DNA of 64,000 nucleotides from CAYGDP01 sp964348665 (GTDB lineage Bacteria; Verrucomicrobiota; Verrucomicrobiia; Palsa-1439; CAYGDP01), in assembly GCA_964348665.1 (NCBI GenBank), contig CAYGDP010000006.1, positions 124,001 through 188,000 on the forward strand, read 5' to 3'. Every line of letters begins with the position of its first letter. Position 1 is the stretch's first letter. Shown piece by piece: positions 17,053 to 26,142 of this stretch. The position numbers and the translations under genes are program-made. The notes under the pieces were generated by a model. That model was not told the DNA's origin. It ran no database searches and saw nothing but the letters and a program-made list of their open reading frames with translations.

Positions 17053-20027
17053 TTAGGTTTTTTGCCGCCGGGAAATAAGGGTTCAGCGTCGGGGAGACGC
17101 GGTTCTTCGACCTTCGTATTGGGCGGGAGAAGCTCCAGCGAGATGTTGTCAAACCACGCTTCGCCCCCCGCATAGACGCCCATCAGCTCGATCTGGATTT
17201 TTTCCGGTTTCATCCAGGGTTTCAGCCGGATTTGACCGGCGCGAATGTGGATTTTGAAGGTGCTTTCGACCGTCTGCCAGTCTTCTCCCACATACGCGCG
17301 CACTTGGCGGCGATAAATTTTTACCGGCTTGCCGTCCTGATCTTTTCCCCAGAAATCCACCCAGGTAATAATGCCTGTGCCAGTTTTCTTGGCATCGAAT
17401 TTGAAGCGATAGACGGCATCGTACCCGCCTCCGTCCGGCACGGGAAAAAAATCGCTGAATATTTGCAATCCTTCGTTTTCGCCGACGGGTTTGGTGACAT
17501 GAAATCGGACGCACTTGCCGCCTTTCGAATCGCCTTGCCGGCTCTCGTTGGTGACCAGCCCCTCGTGCGCGTCTTTCCACTGCGCGGGATGGTCCCATTT
17601 CGCGGGCATTTTGTCCGACCCAGTCTCGAAATCACCGTTTGGCACGAGATTTTTCGGCGCAAGCTGTGGAGGTTCCGCGTTTGCGACGACGGCAAACAAC
17701 AGGAGAATCACTGCCACCGCTTCCGCTGCACGACCGATGCGGGGTTTGCCTTTCTTTTTTGCTGGCGCGGCGAACCGGTTCGAAAGCAGGCTTTCCGCGG
17801 CAAGGAACACCAGAATGATTGCCATCACGATTGGCCAGAGACGCAACCCTTCGCGGGTCCGGGTGACTTTTGCGACCAATTCGTCATTATTAGCGATGAG
17901 CACAAGCGATCCACCGCTTATTTTTGCGCCGACATCCTTGGCCGGCACGCGCATCAGATTGGACTCGCCCGTATCCATATTGGCGACAAAATAGAGGGGC
18001 TTCGATTCTGTGGCGCTCTTCAGGTCTTTGACGTCCTTCGGCTTCTCGCGGTCGCGTTCCGCCCGATAGACTCCCGGCGCGGCATCCACGATGTAGCTGG
18101 CGCGCAGAAAACCCGCTTCCGGCCTCGGAATCAGCGTGTCGGTTTTGTCGTCAGGCCGCGCGATTTTCAAGGGGGCTGGCGTCTTGGTCGGTTCGAGCGG
18201 GAACAAAAACGGCACGCTCTCGCCGACCAGGAGGTCGCGCGAGGATTCCCGCGGGGCAGTAAGATAATCGAGCGTCTTGTGCATCAGCACCGGAAAAATC
18301 GGGCTGGTCACGAGATTGCTCCAACCCATCTCGGCGCCCGCGCGCGTTCCGTAGCCGCGATCGGCGGCGGTATTGAAAAAGAGAATTCGACCGCGGCCGA
18401 GTTCCTTTTCGAGGATCATCGGTGTCCCATCTTCGAGTTTGGCGATCGCAGTGATTTTGCCGCCTTTGCTGCCGGACAAATCCAGCGGGGCGTACCGCGA
18501 GAATTTGAGCGAGAAAAGCGCCTGGTGCGCGCGGTCGGAAAGCCCTGCAAAGAGTGGATGTTTTTCGTCCACCTCGCTCAATGAAACCGAGCGCCCTTTT
18601 TCGCGCTGCGGATTTTTGAGCGGGGCAAGAATCTTGGCGGGAAGCAAACCTGGTTTGTCGTCCATCGTCGAAAATAATTTTGCGTTGTACGCGTCAAGCT
18701 GCGAGGCGTCGCCGAGAAAAATCACGAGGCTCCCGCCGAGGGCGACATAATCTTCGAGCGCCTGCACCTGCGCATCGCTGAACGCGGGAATGTTGCAGAC
18801 AAACACGACGTCGTGGATGCCAAGCGGTCGGTCGAGCATGGCCGACACGCGCGTGGAGGCGAGCACGATGCCCGCCCATTTCTTCGGATCGTTGGAGGTT
18901 TGCGGTTTGAGCGCGAGCGAAAGATAGAACGTATCGCTCAACGCGCCGAGACCTTTCTCCCCGCCCACCGCCAGCGCGCGGACTTGTTCGCTGATGGAGA
19001 CGACGAAGTATCGCGTGTCATCGGCAGGAAGCGCATCGGGTTGCAGAGCGACGCGGATTTCGTAACGACCGATCTGCGGGAAGGTGTATTCGAAGCTCAC
19101 GACTTCCGTTTTACCGGCATCGAGCTTGATCTGGCGCTGGGCTTTCGGTTTTTCCTCCTCGGGTTCCGGTTTCGATCCGGCTTTGGGCTGCGTGCCGAGC
19201 TGTTTTACGAACAGGGTGGCGATGGTCTCGGTTGCGCCGCCATGATTATGCAGCTCGGCCTCGATCCGAATGGAGCGATTGGTGACTTTCGGTCCCGCAT
19301 CCACGTGGAGCGATTTCAAGGCGACGTTACCGACACCGTCCCGACCGCAATCAATCAGGTAGGTGGTAATTTCTTTTGGCGCGGCAATCGTGGTTTCCTG
19401 TTCCAACCGCCAGCCGCTCGCCTGAAAATCGCTGAAGATGTAAATTTCTTTGTTGGTAGTCTTGGCTTCGGAGAGCAACTCCAGACACTTGGCGAAGACA
19501 CCCGTCGGCCGGGTGTTGTGGTGGGAGAGCGGGAGGTTTTCAAGGGAATCCGCCACTGCGCTCAGATCGGTCGTGAATGTCGGATAAACCGATTCCATTC
19601 CAGCATTGATCAGATAGAGAGCGACTTTGTCGCCGGTGCGAAATGTGCGAAGCACGTCGCGCGCGCCAGCCTTGGCTCGTTCGAAGGCTGTCGCGCCCTC
19701 GCTGGTCGCCCCCATGCTGAAGGAGTTGTCGATGATCAGGACAGCGGAAGTTTCGGGTCGGGCGAGCATCGGCGCCTGGCCGCCGGTGGTTTTCAGCGCG
19801 GGTTTGGCGAGCGCGAGTGGGAGGAGCGCGAAGATGAGCACTCGGAGAGCGAGGAGGAGGACGTCTTGAAGCCAGAACCAGCGCGCCTTGGTTTCGAGCG
19901 ATAGTTTGATCAGCCGCAGCGAACTAAAGTCCACTGTTTTTGCCTGCCGATTGGAGTAGAGATGCAGAAAGATCGGAATAGCTCCCGCGAGCAATCCGGC
20001 CAAATACAATGGCGCAAGAAAATACAT
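17049..20027 (-). CDS. BatA/VWA membrane protein with C-terminal jelly-roll domain
   Basis: The start at 20027 gives the standard BatA N-terminus (MYFLAPLYLAGLLAGAIPIF) with two membrane helices. The frame upstream to 20303 has no BatA similarity. A VWA domain with metal motif IIDNSFSMGA follows, then a CARDB-like and amidotransferase-like section. A membrane helix at about residues 745-765 (LWPIVMAIILVFLAAESLL) comes next. A second signal-like helix (AVAVILLLFAVVANA) is followed by a carbohydrate-binding-type jelly roll starting NLVPNGDFETG. The last part may be a fused, once separate secreted protein. Length is 992 residues. It is the first gene of a two-gene operon with the VWA protein. 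Confidence 0.82.
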   Translation of the reverse strand: MYFLAPLYLAGLLAGAIPIFLHLYSNRQAKTVDFSSLRLIKLSLETKARWFWLQDVLLLALRVLIFALLPLALAKPALKTTGGQAPMLARPETSAVLIIDNSFSMGATSEGATAFERAKAGARDVLRTFRTGDKVALYLINAGMESVYPTFTTDLSAVADSLENLPLSHHNTRPTGVFAKCLELLSEAKTTNKEIYIFSDFQASGWRLEQETTIAAPKEITTYLIDCGRDGVGNVALKSLHVDAGPKVTNRSIRIEAELHNHGGATETIATLFVKQLGTQPKAGSKPEPEEEKPKAQRQIKLDAGKTEVVSFEYTFPQIGRYEIRVALQPDALPADDTRYFVVSISEQVRALAVGGEKGLGALSDTFYLSLALKPQTSNDPKKWAGIVLASTRVSAMLDRPLGIHDVVFVCNIPAFSDAQVQALEDYVALGGSLVIFLGDASQLDAYNAKLFSTMDDKPGLLPAKILAPLKNPQREKGRSVSLSEVDEKHPLFAGLSDRAHQALFSLKFSRYAPLDLSGSKGGKITAIAKLEDGTPMILEKELGRGRILFFNTAADRGYGTRAGAEMGWSNLVTSPIFPVLMHKTLDYLTAPRESSRDLLVGESVPFLFPLEPTKTPAPLKIARPDDKTDTLIPRPEAGFLRASYIVDAAPGVYRAERDREKPKDVKDLKSATESKPLYFVANMDTGESNLMRVPAKDVGAKISGGSLVLIANNDELVAKVTRTREGLRLWPIVMAIILVFLAAESLLSNRFAAPAKKKGKPRIGRAAEAVAVILLLFAVVANAEPPQLAPKNLVPNGDFETGSDKMPAKWDHPAQWKDAHEGLVTNESRQGDSKGGKCVRFHVTKPVGENEGLQIFSDFFPVPDGGGYDAVYRFKFDAKKTGTGIITWVDFWGKDQDGKPVKIYRRQVRAYVGEDWQTVESTFKIHIRAGQIRLKPWMKPEKIQIELMGVYAGGEAWFDNISLELLPPNTKVEEPRLPDAEPLFPGGKKPK

Positions 20028-20155
20028 CAGCGCCGAGTCTAATCGCCGCAGCGAAGGTGCGCAAGACGCTTTCGCGGTTGAAGGGGCAATCGAGTTTGAT
20101 TGCTTGCATGAGCCAATGATTTGCAGCCGTAAAATTTTATGGTAAGCATGGGTTT

Positions 20156-21751
20156 GTGGAAATTTTGCCGCCACGCATTTCCGGCCCGAAACCCGGTGAT
20201 ACCGTCCGGTATGAAGGATTAACCGAGTTGGTGCGCCGCATGTGGGTCGCCGAGTCGGAAATCCGGCTCTACGGCCTAACCCACCACTCGTCCAAGGCGG
20301 CAATCAAATCCGCATACGATTTTCTCGTGAAAGTGTTGCAGCAAAAGGACGGCTTGCAATTACGGCAGCAGGACAAAAAAGTTTTCGTGGGCGAGATGGA
20401 GGTTGGCGCCGGCAATCCGCTCTTCTCAAAATTTGCGGCGACCATGGCCGAAGTCGGTGTGGACAACCTCTTCTTCCAAAAAGACACCAGCTACGAGGAT
20501 TTCGAAAAATTCGTCGGCGTCCTTGGCAAAGGCCCGAAATTCATCACGGCGAACGGTGGCTTCGAGGCGCTCATGACAAAGGCAGGTGTCTCGCAGATTC
20601 AATCGAAGCACGTCACCTACGTTGCGGTTGGCGAAGACCAAAAAGTGGTTGCCCGCGACGCGGTGATTGCGGAGGCCGCTTCCGGGAAACCGGTCAGCAA
20701 CAAAGACTTGGCCGAGAGCATCGTTAAGGAAGTGGTGAAGGCCACCGAAGATCAGAAATGGCTCGCGGATCAGATCAAGAATTACCCGAAGAAAATGGCG
20801 GAGCTGATCTCCGAGGGCGTCGCGGCGGCCGTGTTGAAGGCGGAAGGTGGCGCGGAGGTGGCCGAAGCTGTGCAAGGATTACTGGTAAATTTGAAACTAC
20901 TTTGTGAAAGCCTGATGGGAGAGACGCCGCAGTTTGATGGTTTGGCCGATGCGATGCAAATCATCGAGGACGAAGTCAGGAGCCGGTCGAAAAAGGTGGC
21001 CAATACAGAGAAAGCCGCCACGTTAGTGAATGACATCCTGGCGGTGCTGACATTTTATTCGGACAAGGCAAAAGCCGGACGCATCGCGCAGGAAATTTTG
21101 AAGGGAGACAAACCCCTCGATCAAATCGTCAAGATTATCCGAGCGCTGACACCGGCGGATTTGTCTGCCGAAAGTTTCTTTTTGCGCATTCGCGACCTGC
21201 TCATCACCTTGGGGGTGAACGAGGAACAACTGCTCAAGGTCCTCGAGAAACTAAAACGAAAACCCGCGCGCAAACCGCGTCTGCCCCAGGCCCTCCTCGA
21301 TTCCATCCTCGGTTATTTGAGGCAGTACGGAGTCGAAGAATCCAAGATCGAGCCGATTGCCAAAGCGCTAACCGAATTGTTCGACCACGAACTTAAATCA
21401 TGGGCCGCGGAGTTCCGGGGGCAAAATGATTTGTTGGCAGACGAATTGATGAGGCGGGACGAATTTTTTCTGGCGGCGAATTTGGGCGTCGTGGTTTGGA
21501 ACCAGGAAGGCACGGTTGTCTTTGCGGACCCAGCCGGCACGGAAGTATCACTACTGAAGAAAGGCGACCGAGTACGGTGGTCTTTGCTTGCGGCGCTCAA
21601 AACCGCTGATACGTCCCAGACACCTGGGTTGACCGACCAAGATCGGCAAGTTCTACAGTCGGTTGAGCAAGTGGTGCATGACGAAGCCGGTCAAGTCATC
21701 GGAATTTATATTAAGACTGCCCAGACGAGCAGCCAACCTCCTCCGGCTTAA
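20156..21751 (+). CDS. Unknown 531-residue protein
   Basis: The start is a GTG at 20156 with no clear ribosome site. I do not recognise a named family. The first ~150 residues resemble the N-terminal module seen before some HD-GYP and HEAT-repeat proteins (a helix pair around LYGLTHHSSKAAIKSAYDFL, then GVDNLFFQKDTSYEDFEKFV). The middle is helical. The last ~100 residues (ELMRRDEFFLAANLGVVVWN onward) have a PAS-like pattern. It has no signal peptide or membrane helix, so it is probably cytosolic and perhaps regulatory. It is divergent from the BatA gene and followed by the suf promoter. Confidence 0.75.
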   Translation: MEILPPRISGPKPGDTVRYEGLTELVRRMWVAESEIRLYGLTHHSSKAAIKSAYDFLVKVLQQKDGLQLRQQDKKVFVGEMEVGAGNPLFSKFAATMAEVGVDNLFFQKDTSYEDFEKFVGVLGKGPKFITANGGFEALMTKAGVSQIQSKHVTYVAVGEDQKVVARDAVIAEAASGKPVSNKDLAESIVKEVVKATEDQKWLADQIKNYPKKMAELISEGVAAAVLKAEGGAEVAEAVQGLLVNLKLLCESLMGETPQFDGLADAMQIIEDEVRSRSKKVANTEKAATLVNDILAVLTFYSDKAKAGRIAQEILKGDKPLDQIVKIIRALTPADLSAESFFLRIRDLLITLGVNEEQLLKVLEKLKRKPARKPRLPQALLDSILGYLRQYGVEESKIEPIAKALTELFDHELKSWAAEFRGQNDLLADELMRRDEFFLAANLGVVVWNQEGTVVFADPAGTEVSLLKKGDRVRWSLLAALKTADTSQTPGLTDQDRQVLQSVEQVVHDEAGQVIGIYIKTAQTSSQPPPA

Positions 21752-21795
21752 TAAGAATTAATATTAGGTAAGCAACTTGGATTGCTGCTTTCTTA

Positions 21796-21835
21796 TCAAG
21801 AATCATTCTTGATTTTCTTTTGCATGTGCTATAGG
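21796..21835 (+). promoter_or_regulatory. suf operon promoter with Fur-like palindromic operator
   Basis: TCAAGAAT-C-ATTCTTGA (21796-21812) is a perfect 8-1-8 palindrome whose centre AATcATT matches the core of the Fur/PerR 7-1-7 box. It overlaps a candidate -35 TTGATT (21809-21814). An extended -10, TGcTATAGG, lies at 21827-21835 with a 15-base spacer. The predicted transcript would start only a few bases before or at the sufB GTG (21845). A Fur-family gene lies in the same operon (28469), suggesting autoregulation. Confidence 0.6.
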
Positions 21836-21844
21836 TTCTGTCGT

Positions 21845-23290
21845 GTGAGCACGTCAACTGATACCATCGAACAGCTAGTAGCCCAAGACTATAAGTGGGG
21901 GTTCGTCTCGGATATCGAGTCGGATACCGCCCCGCCAGGGCTGAATGAGGACATCGTTCGCCTTATTTCCCGCAAGAAAAACGAGCCCGACTGGATGCTC
22001 GAGTGGCGCCTCAAGGCGTTCCGCCACTGGACGACCATGGTCGAGCCGCACTGGCCGAACGTCCACTACCCCAAGCTTGATTATCAATCCATTATTTATT
22101 ACTCCGCGCCCAAGCCGAAGAAGAAGCTGGGTAGTCTCGACGAGGTTGACCCCGAACTAATCAAGACCTTCGACAAACTCGGCATCCCGATTGAGGAACA
22201 GAAACGCCTTAGCGGCGTCGCGGTGGACGCCATCGTGGACAGCGCCTCGGTCGCCACGACGTTTCAGAAGGAACTGGCAAAGCACGGTGTAATCTTTTGC
22301 TCGTTCAGCGAGGCAATCCAGAAACATCCCGACCTCGTCCGCAAATACATGGGCATGGTCGTGCCGTACACCGATAATTTTTATGCGTCGCTCAACGCCG
22401 CCGTGTTCAGCGACGGTTCGTTCTGCTACATTCCGAAAGGTGTCCGCTGCCCGATGGAGCTATCCACCTACTTCCGGATCAACACCGCTGGTGCGGGACA
22501 ATTTGAGCGCACCCTGATCGTTGCCGAGCCTGGCGCATACGTCAGCTATCTCGAAGGTTGTACCGCGCCTGTCCGTGACGAAAACCAACTCCACGCCGCC
22601 GTCGTCGAGCTGATCGCCTTCGACAAGGCCGAGATCAAATACTCGACCATCCAAAACTGGTATCCGGGCGACAAGGATGGCAAAGGTGGCATCTACAACT
22701 TCGTCACCAAACGCGGCCTCGCAAAAGGTGAAAGCTCAAAAATTTCATGGACCCAAGTCGAGACCGGATCGGCAATCACGTGGAAATATCCGAGTTGCAT
22801 TCTGGAAGGTGACAATTCGGTCGGCGAATTCTATTCCGTCGCCATCACCAACCACCGTCAGCAGGCCGACACCGGCACGAAAATGATACACATCGGCAAA
22901 AATACCCGGAGCACCATTGTTAGCAAAGGCATCGCCGCCGGCCGCGGCCAGAACAGCTATCGCGGACTGGTCAAAGTCATGCCCAACGCAGAGAACTCTC
23001 GCAATTTTTCGCAGTGCGATTCGTTGCTCATCGGCGACCAGTGCGGGGCGCATACCTTCCCCTATCTAGAAGTCACCAACCCCACCGCGAGCGTCGAGCA
23101 CGAAGCCACCACCAGCAAGATCGGTGAGGACCAAATCTTTTATTGCAACCAGCGCGGTCTCTCGCGGCAGGACGCCATCAATATGATCGTCAACGGTTTC
23201 TGCAAAGAAGTCTATCGTCATCTGCCGATGGAATTCGCCGTCGAAGCCCAAAAACTTCTCGGCATCAGCCTCGAAGGCAGCGTCGGTTAA
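21845..23290 (+). CDS. sufB: Fe-S cluster scaffold subunit SufB
   Basis: Core subunit of the SufBCD scaffold on which iron-sulfur clusters are built. The protein has 481 residues, with the family signatures FSDGSFCYIPKGVRCPMELSTYFRIN, SYLEGCTAPVRDENQLHAAVVELI and, near the C-terminus, EHEATTSKIGEDQIFYCNQRG. The start is a GTG with no upstream Shine-Dalgarno. The promoter places the likely transcript start within a few bases of it. The frame upstream to 21782 crosses the promoter and is not used. It is the first gene of the operon. Confidence 0.96.
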   Translation: MSTSTDTIEQLVAQDYKWGFVSDIESDTAPPGLNEDIVRLISRKKNEPDWMLEWRLKAFRHWTTMVEPHWPNVHYPKLDYQSIIYYSAPKPKKKLGSLDEVDPELIKTFDKLGIPIEEQKRLSGVAVDAIVDSASVATTFQKELAKHGVIFCSFSEAIQKHPDLVRKYMGMVVPYTDNFYASLNAAVFSDGSFCYIPKGVRCPMELSTYFRINTAGAGQFERTLIVAEPGAYVSYLEGCTAPVRDENQLHAAVVELIAFDKAEIKYSTIQNWYPGDKDGKGGIYNFVTKRGLAKGESSKISWTQVETGSAITWKYPSCILEGDNSVGEFYSVAITNHRQQADTGTKMIHIGKNTRSTIVSKGIAAGRGQNSYRGLVKVMPNAENSRNFSQCDSLLIGDQCGAHTFPYLEVTNPTASVEHEATTSKIGEDQIFYCNQRGLSRQDAINMIVNGFCKEVYRHLPMEFAVEAQKLLGISLEGSVG

Positions 23291-23298
23291 TATGTATC

Positions 23299-24090
23299 AT
23301 GAAATACGCCATTCTTGCCGACATCCACGCCAATCTGGGCGCGTTGAAAGCGGTTCTGGAAGATGCAGAATCCGAAAAATGCGATGCAGCGGTTTGCGTT
23401 GGCGATGTAGTCGGCTACGGAAACGCTCCGAAGGAATGCGTGCAGATTATTCGCAAGCTGGAAATTCCAACCGTGAGAGGTAATCATGACGAGCTTAGCT
23501 CGAATGAGACGTCATTGAGCGGGTTTAATCCGCACGCCGCCGCCGCGGTCGAGTGGACACGTGACCAACTTTCGGAAGACGATCGCAAATGGCTGGGCGC
23601 GCTGAAACTTGTCGAGAAAGTGAACGGATTTACAATTGTTCATGCTTCACTGGATCATCCCGACAAGTGGCCTTATGTCTTTGATCGTCTTGCCGCAGCC
23701 AACTCCATGTGTCATCAAACAACTCCCGTCTGCTTTGTTGGCCACACTCATGTTCCGCTTGCTTTCATCCGGGACAACGCTGTGCGTGGCGGTCAATATA
23801 AAAAGCTTCGGATCGAGAAAGGAAAAAAATATCTCATCAATGTAGGCTCGGTCGGGCAACCACGCGACGGAGATCCGAAATCGTCTTACGCGATTTACGA
23901 TACCGACAAGGCTGTGGTGGAATTGCGGCGTGTGGATTTTGACAAAACGAATATCTCTTGGCGTGGCAAGAACCGGCCCCCCGACGATGGCGGCAGTCAG
24001 GTTCCTTCTCGCTTAATCCCACGACCGCGTCCTCCGATGGCCGCAGCGCAACAACCATTTCCAGTCGAACCACCAGAAGAAGAACTATGA
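23299..24090 (+). CDS. Metallophosphoesterase embedded in the suf operon
   Basis: Calcineurin-like phosphoesterase of 263 residues. Metal motifs are in order: ADIHAN, GDVVGYG, GNHD and GHTHVP. The N-terminal part resembles the YfcE/YmdB-like small phosphodiesterase group; the last ~40 residues are proline-rich. The substrate is unknown. It begins 8 bases after sufB and its stop overlaps the sufC start (ATGA), so it is fully embedded between sufB and sufC, where the usual order is direct sufB-sufC. Confidence 0.93.
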   Translation: MKYAILADIHANLGALKAVLEDAESEKCDAAVCVGDVVGYGNAPKECVQIIRKLEIPTVRGNHDELSSNETSLSGFNPHAAAAVEWTRDQLSEDDRKWLGALKLVEKVNGFTIVHASLDHPDKWPYVFDRLAAANSMCHQTTPVCFVGHTHVPLAFIRDNAVRGGQYKKLRIEKGKKYLINVGSVGQPRDGDPKSSYAIYDTDKAVVELRRVDFDKTNISWRGKNRPPDDGGSQVPSRLIPRPRPPMAAAQQPFPVEPPEEEL

Positions 24091-24866
24091 GCGCCAACAA
24101 CATCATCCTCGAAATCAAAGATCTCCACGGCGGCATTGCCAATAAGCCGATCCTCAAAGGTCTTAACCTGACCCTCCGCGCGGGCGAAGTCCACGCCATT
24201 ATGGGCCGCAATGGCAGCGGCAAGAGCACGCTCGCCGCCATCCTCGCGGGCCGCCCCGAATACGAAGTCACCGGCGGCAGCGTCCACTACAACGGCAAAG
24301 ATTTACTCGACCTCGAACCCGATGAGCGCGCCCGCGAAGGCGTTTTCCTCGCCTTCCAATACCCGGTCGAAATCGCAGGCGTCAATATGACCTACTTCCT
24401 CCGCTCCGCCCTCAACGAAATCCATAAACACCGCGGCCAGCCCGAAGTGGACGCCATGGACTTCCTCGCGTTGATCAAAGAAAAGTCCAAGCTGCTCGAG
24501 ATTGACGACACAATGCTCAAACGCGCCGTCAATGAAGGCTTCTCGGGCGGTGAAAAAAAGCGCAACGAAATCCTCCAAATGGCTCTTCTCGAACCGCGCC
24601 TGGCCATCCTCGATGAAACCGATAGCGGCCTCGACATTGACGCCCTTAAAATTGTCGCCAACGGCGTCAACAAACTGAAATCGCCCGACCGTACTCAGCT
24701 CGTCATCACTCACTATCAGCGCCTTCTTAGCTACATTGTCCCCGACTACGTCCACGTCCTCCACGATGGCGCCATCATTCGCTCCGGCGGCAAGGAACTT
24801 GCCCTCGATCTGGAGGAAAAAGGCTACGACTGGATCGAGTCGCACCTAGCCGAGGCGGCAAAATAG
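24087..24866 (+). CDS. sufC: Fe-S assembly ATPase SufC
   Basis: ABC-type ATPase of the SufBCD complex. Walker A (GRNGSGKST), the SufC-specific signature FSGGEKKRNE and Walker B (LAILDETDSGLD) are complete; the length of 259 residues is standard. The start at 24087 overlaps the metallophosphoesterase stop, implying coupled translation. The upstream extension to 23958 is the other gene's frame and is not used. Confidence 0.98.
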   Translation: MSANNIILEIKDLHGGIANKPILKGLNLTLRAGEVHAIMGRNGSGKSTLAAILAGRPEYEVTGGSVHYNGKDLLDLEPDERAREGVFLAFQYPVEIAGVNMTYFLRSALNEIHKHRGQPEVDAMDFLALIKEKSKLLEIDDTMLKRAVNEGFSGGEKKRNEILQMALLEPRLAILDETDSGLDIDALKIVANGVNKLKSPDRTQLVITHYQRLLSYIVPDYVHVLHDGAIIRSGGKELALDLEEKGYDWIESHLAEAAK

Positions 24867-24876
24867 GAGACGCGCC

Positions 24877-26142
24877 ATGCCAACCCTTACCGCTCCCACC
24901 CGCGCGGCCGTCCCGACCGAACCGTACGTTGCCGCGTTTGAAGATTTTCTGAAAACTGATGCGGCCAAAGATGCATCCTGGTTACGCGCCCTGCGCGAAA
25001 GCGCATTCGCCCACTTCGTCGAACAAGGCTTTCCAACCACCCGTCACGAAGAATGGAAATACACGAGCGTCGCGCCGATCACCAAGCTCCCATTTAAACT
25101 CTCGTCCTCCGCCCTGAGCGAAGTCGAAGGGTCATCCTCGAATCAAATCGAGGACATCTTTTCCGATCTCTCCCGTGCCCATCTCGCTCGTTACGCGCGG
25201 TGCGACGCGAACCCGTTCGTTGCACTCAATACGGCGTTCTTCACTGACGGCGCGGTCATTCGCATTCCTAAAGGCAAAGTTGTCACTGAGCCAATTCGCC
25301 TCGTTTTTGCCGCGCCGGAATCGGGCGCGACCGTTCACCCCCGCATTCTCATCATCGCCGAGGAAAATAGCCAAGCCTCTATCATCGAGCACTTCGTTGG
25401 GAACGGCACCACACCCTATTTCACCAACACCGTCACCGAAATTGTCGTTGGTGAGGGCGCTACGGTCGAGCACATCAAAATTCAGGAGGAAAGCGCCAGC
25501 GCGTTTCACATCGCGACCATCCAAGCGCAGCTCGCGCGCAACGCAAACTTTACCTCGCACTCGATTTCGCTCGGCGCAAAACTTGCCCGTAATAACATCA
25601 ACCTCGTCCTCGCCAGCGAAGGCATCGAGGCCATTCTCAACGGCCTGTACCTCGCGGGCGGCGATCAATTAATGGATCATCACACCGTTGCCGACCACAC
25701 CGCGCCGCATTGCAACAGCCACGAGTTTTACCACGGCATCCTCGGCGGACGCGCTCGTGGCGTGTTCAACGGCAAAATCTTCGTGCGCCAAGCCGCGCAA
25801 AAAACCGACGCCAAACAAACCAACCGAAACCTGCTGCTCTCCAAGACCGCGACGGTGGACACCAAGCCGCAGCTTGAAATCTTTGCCGACGACGTGAAAT
25901 GCACGCACGGCGCGACCGTCGGCCAGCTCGACGAAAACGCAATCTTTTACCTTCGTTCCCGTGGCATTCACGAAAAGGAAGCACGCCGCATCCTCACACA
26001 GGCTTTCGCCAGCGAAATCATCAACCGCATCAAGGTCGAATCGGTTCGTAATTCGCTCGGCAAGACAATCGAAGCCCGCCTCGGCGAACTTGTAGGCCGT
26101 GTGACCTCACACGGCGAACTGGATCAAGGGAATAACCCATGA
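24877..26142 (+). CDS. sufD: Fe-S cluster assembly protein SufD
   Basis: SufB-like partner subunit of the scaffold, 421 residues. The N-terminal region (ALRESAFAHFVEQGFPTTRHEEWKYTS) and the C-terminal beta-helix (VDTKPQLEIFADDVKCTHGATVGQ, FYLRSRGI) are family hallmarks. Around residues 79-85 an in-frame ALSEVEG peptide is encoded by a separate repeat (25112-25131), lying in the linker between the N-terminal helices and the core. The stop overlaps the sufU start by four bases. Confidence 0.96.
   Translation: MPTLTAPTRAAVPTEPYVAAFEDFLKTDAAKDASWLRALRESAFAHFVEQGFPTTRHEEWKYTSVAPITKLPFKLSSSALSEVEGSSSNQIEDIFSDLSRAHLARYARCDANPFVALNTAFFTDGAVIRIPKGKVVTEPIRLVFAAPESGATVHPRILIIAEENSQASIIEHFVGNGTTPYFTNTVTEIVVGEGATVEHIKIQEESASAFHIATIQAQLARNANFTSHSISLGAKLARNNINLVLASEGIEAILNGLYLAGGDQLMDHHTVADHTAPHCNSHEFYHGILGGRARGVFNGKIFVRQAAQKTDAKQTNRNLLLSKTATVDTKPQLEIFADDVKCTHGATVGQLDENAIFYLRSRGIHEKEARRILTQAFASEIINRIKVESVRNSLGKTIEARLGELVGRVTSHGELDQGNNP
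25112..25131 (+). repeat. CCCTGAGCGAAGTCGAAGGG repeat inside sufD
   Basis: A 20-base unit that I recognise as a common dispersed repeat in many environmental bacterial genomes, usually intergenic. Here it is read in frame as ALSEVEG in sufD. It is imperfectly palindromic. Recognition is from memory, not from a search. Confidence 0.6.

Noticed and set aside
17232..18584. 450-codon plus-strand open frame within the BatA/VWA gene
   Set aside because: It is antisense to a protein with clear domains. The translation is rich in His, Arg and Phe with no domain pattern, as expected of the complement of a GC-rich gene.
18813..19904. 363-codon plus-strand open frame opposite the VWA domain
   Set aside because: Shadow of the BatA gene; its translation has no motif and is Arg/Glu/Gly-rich.
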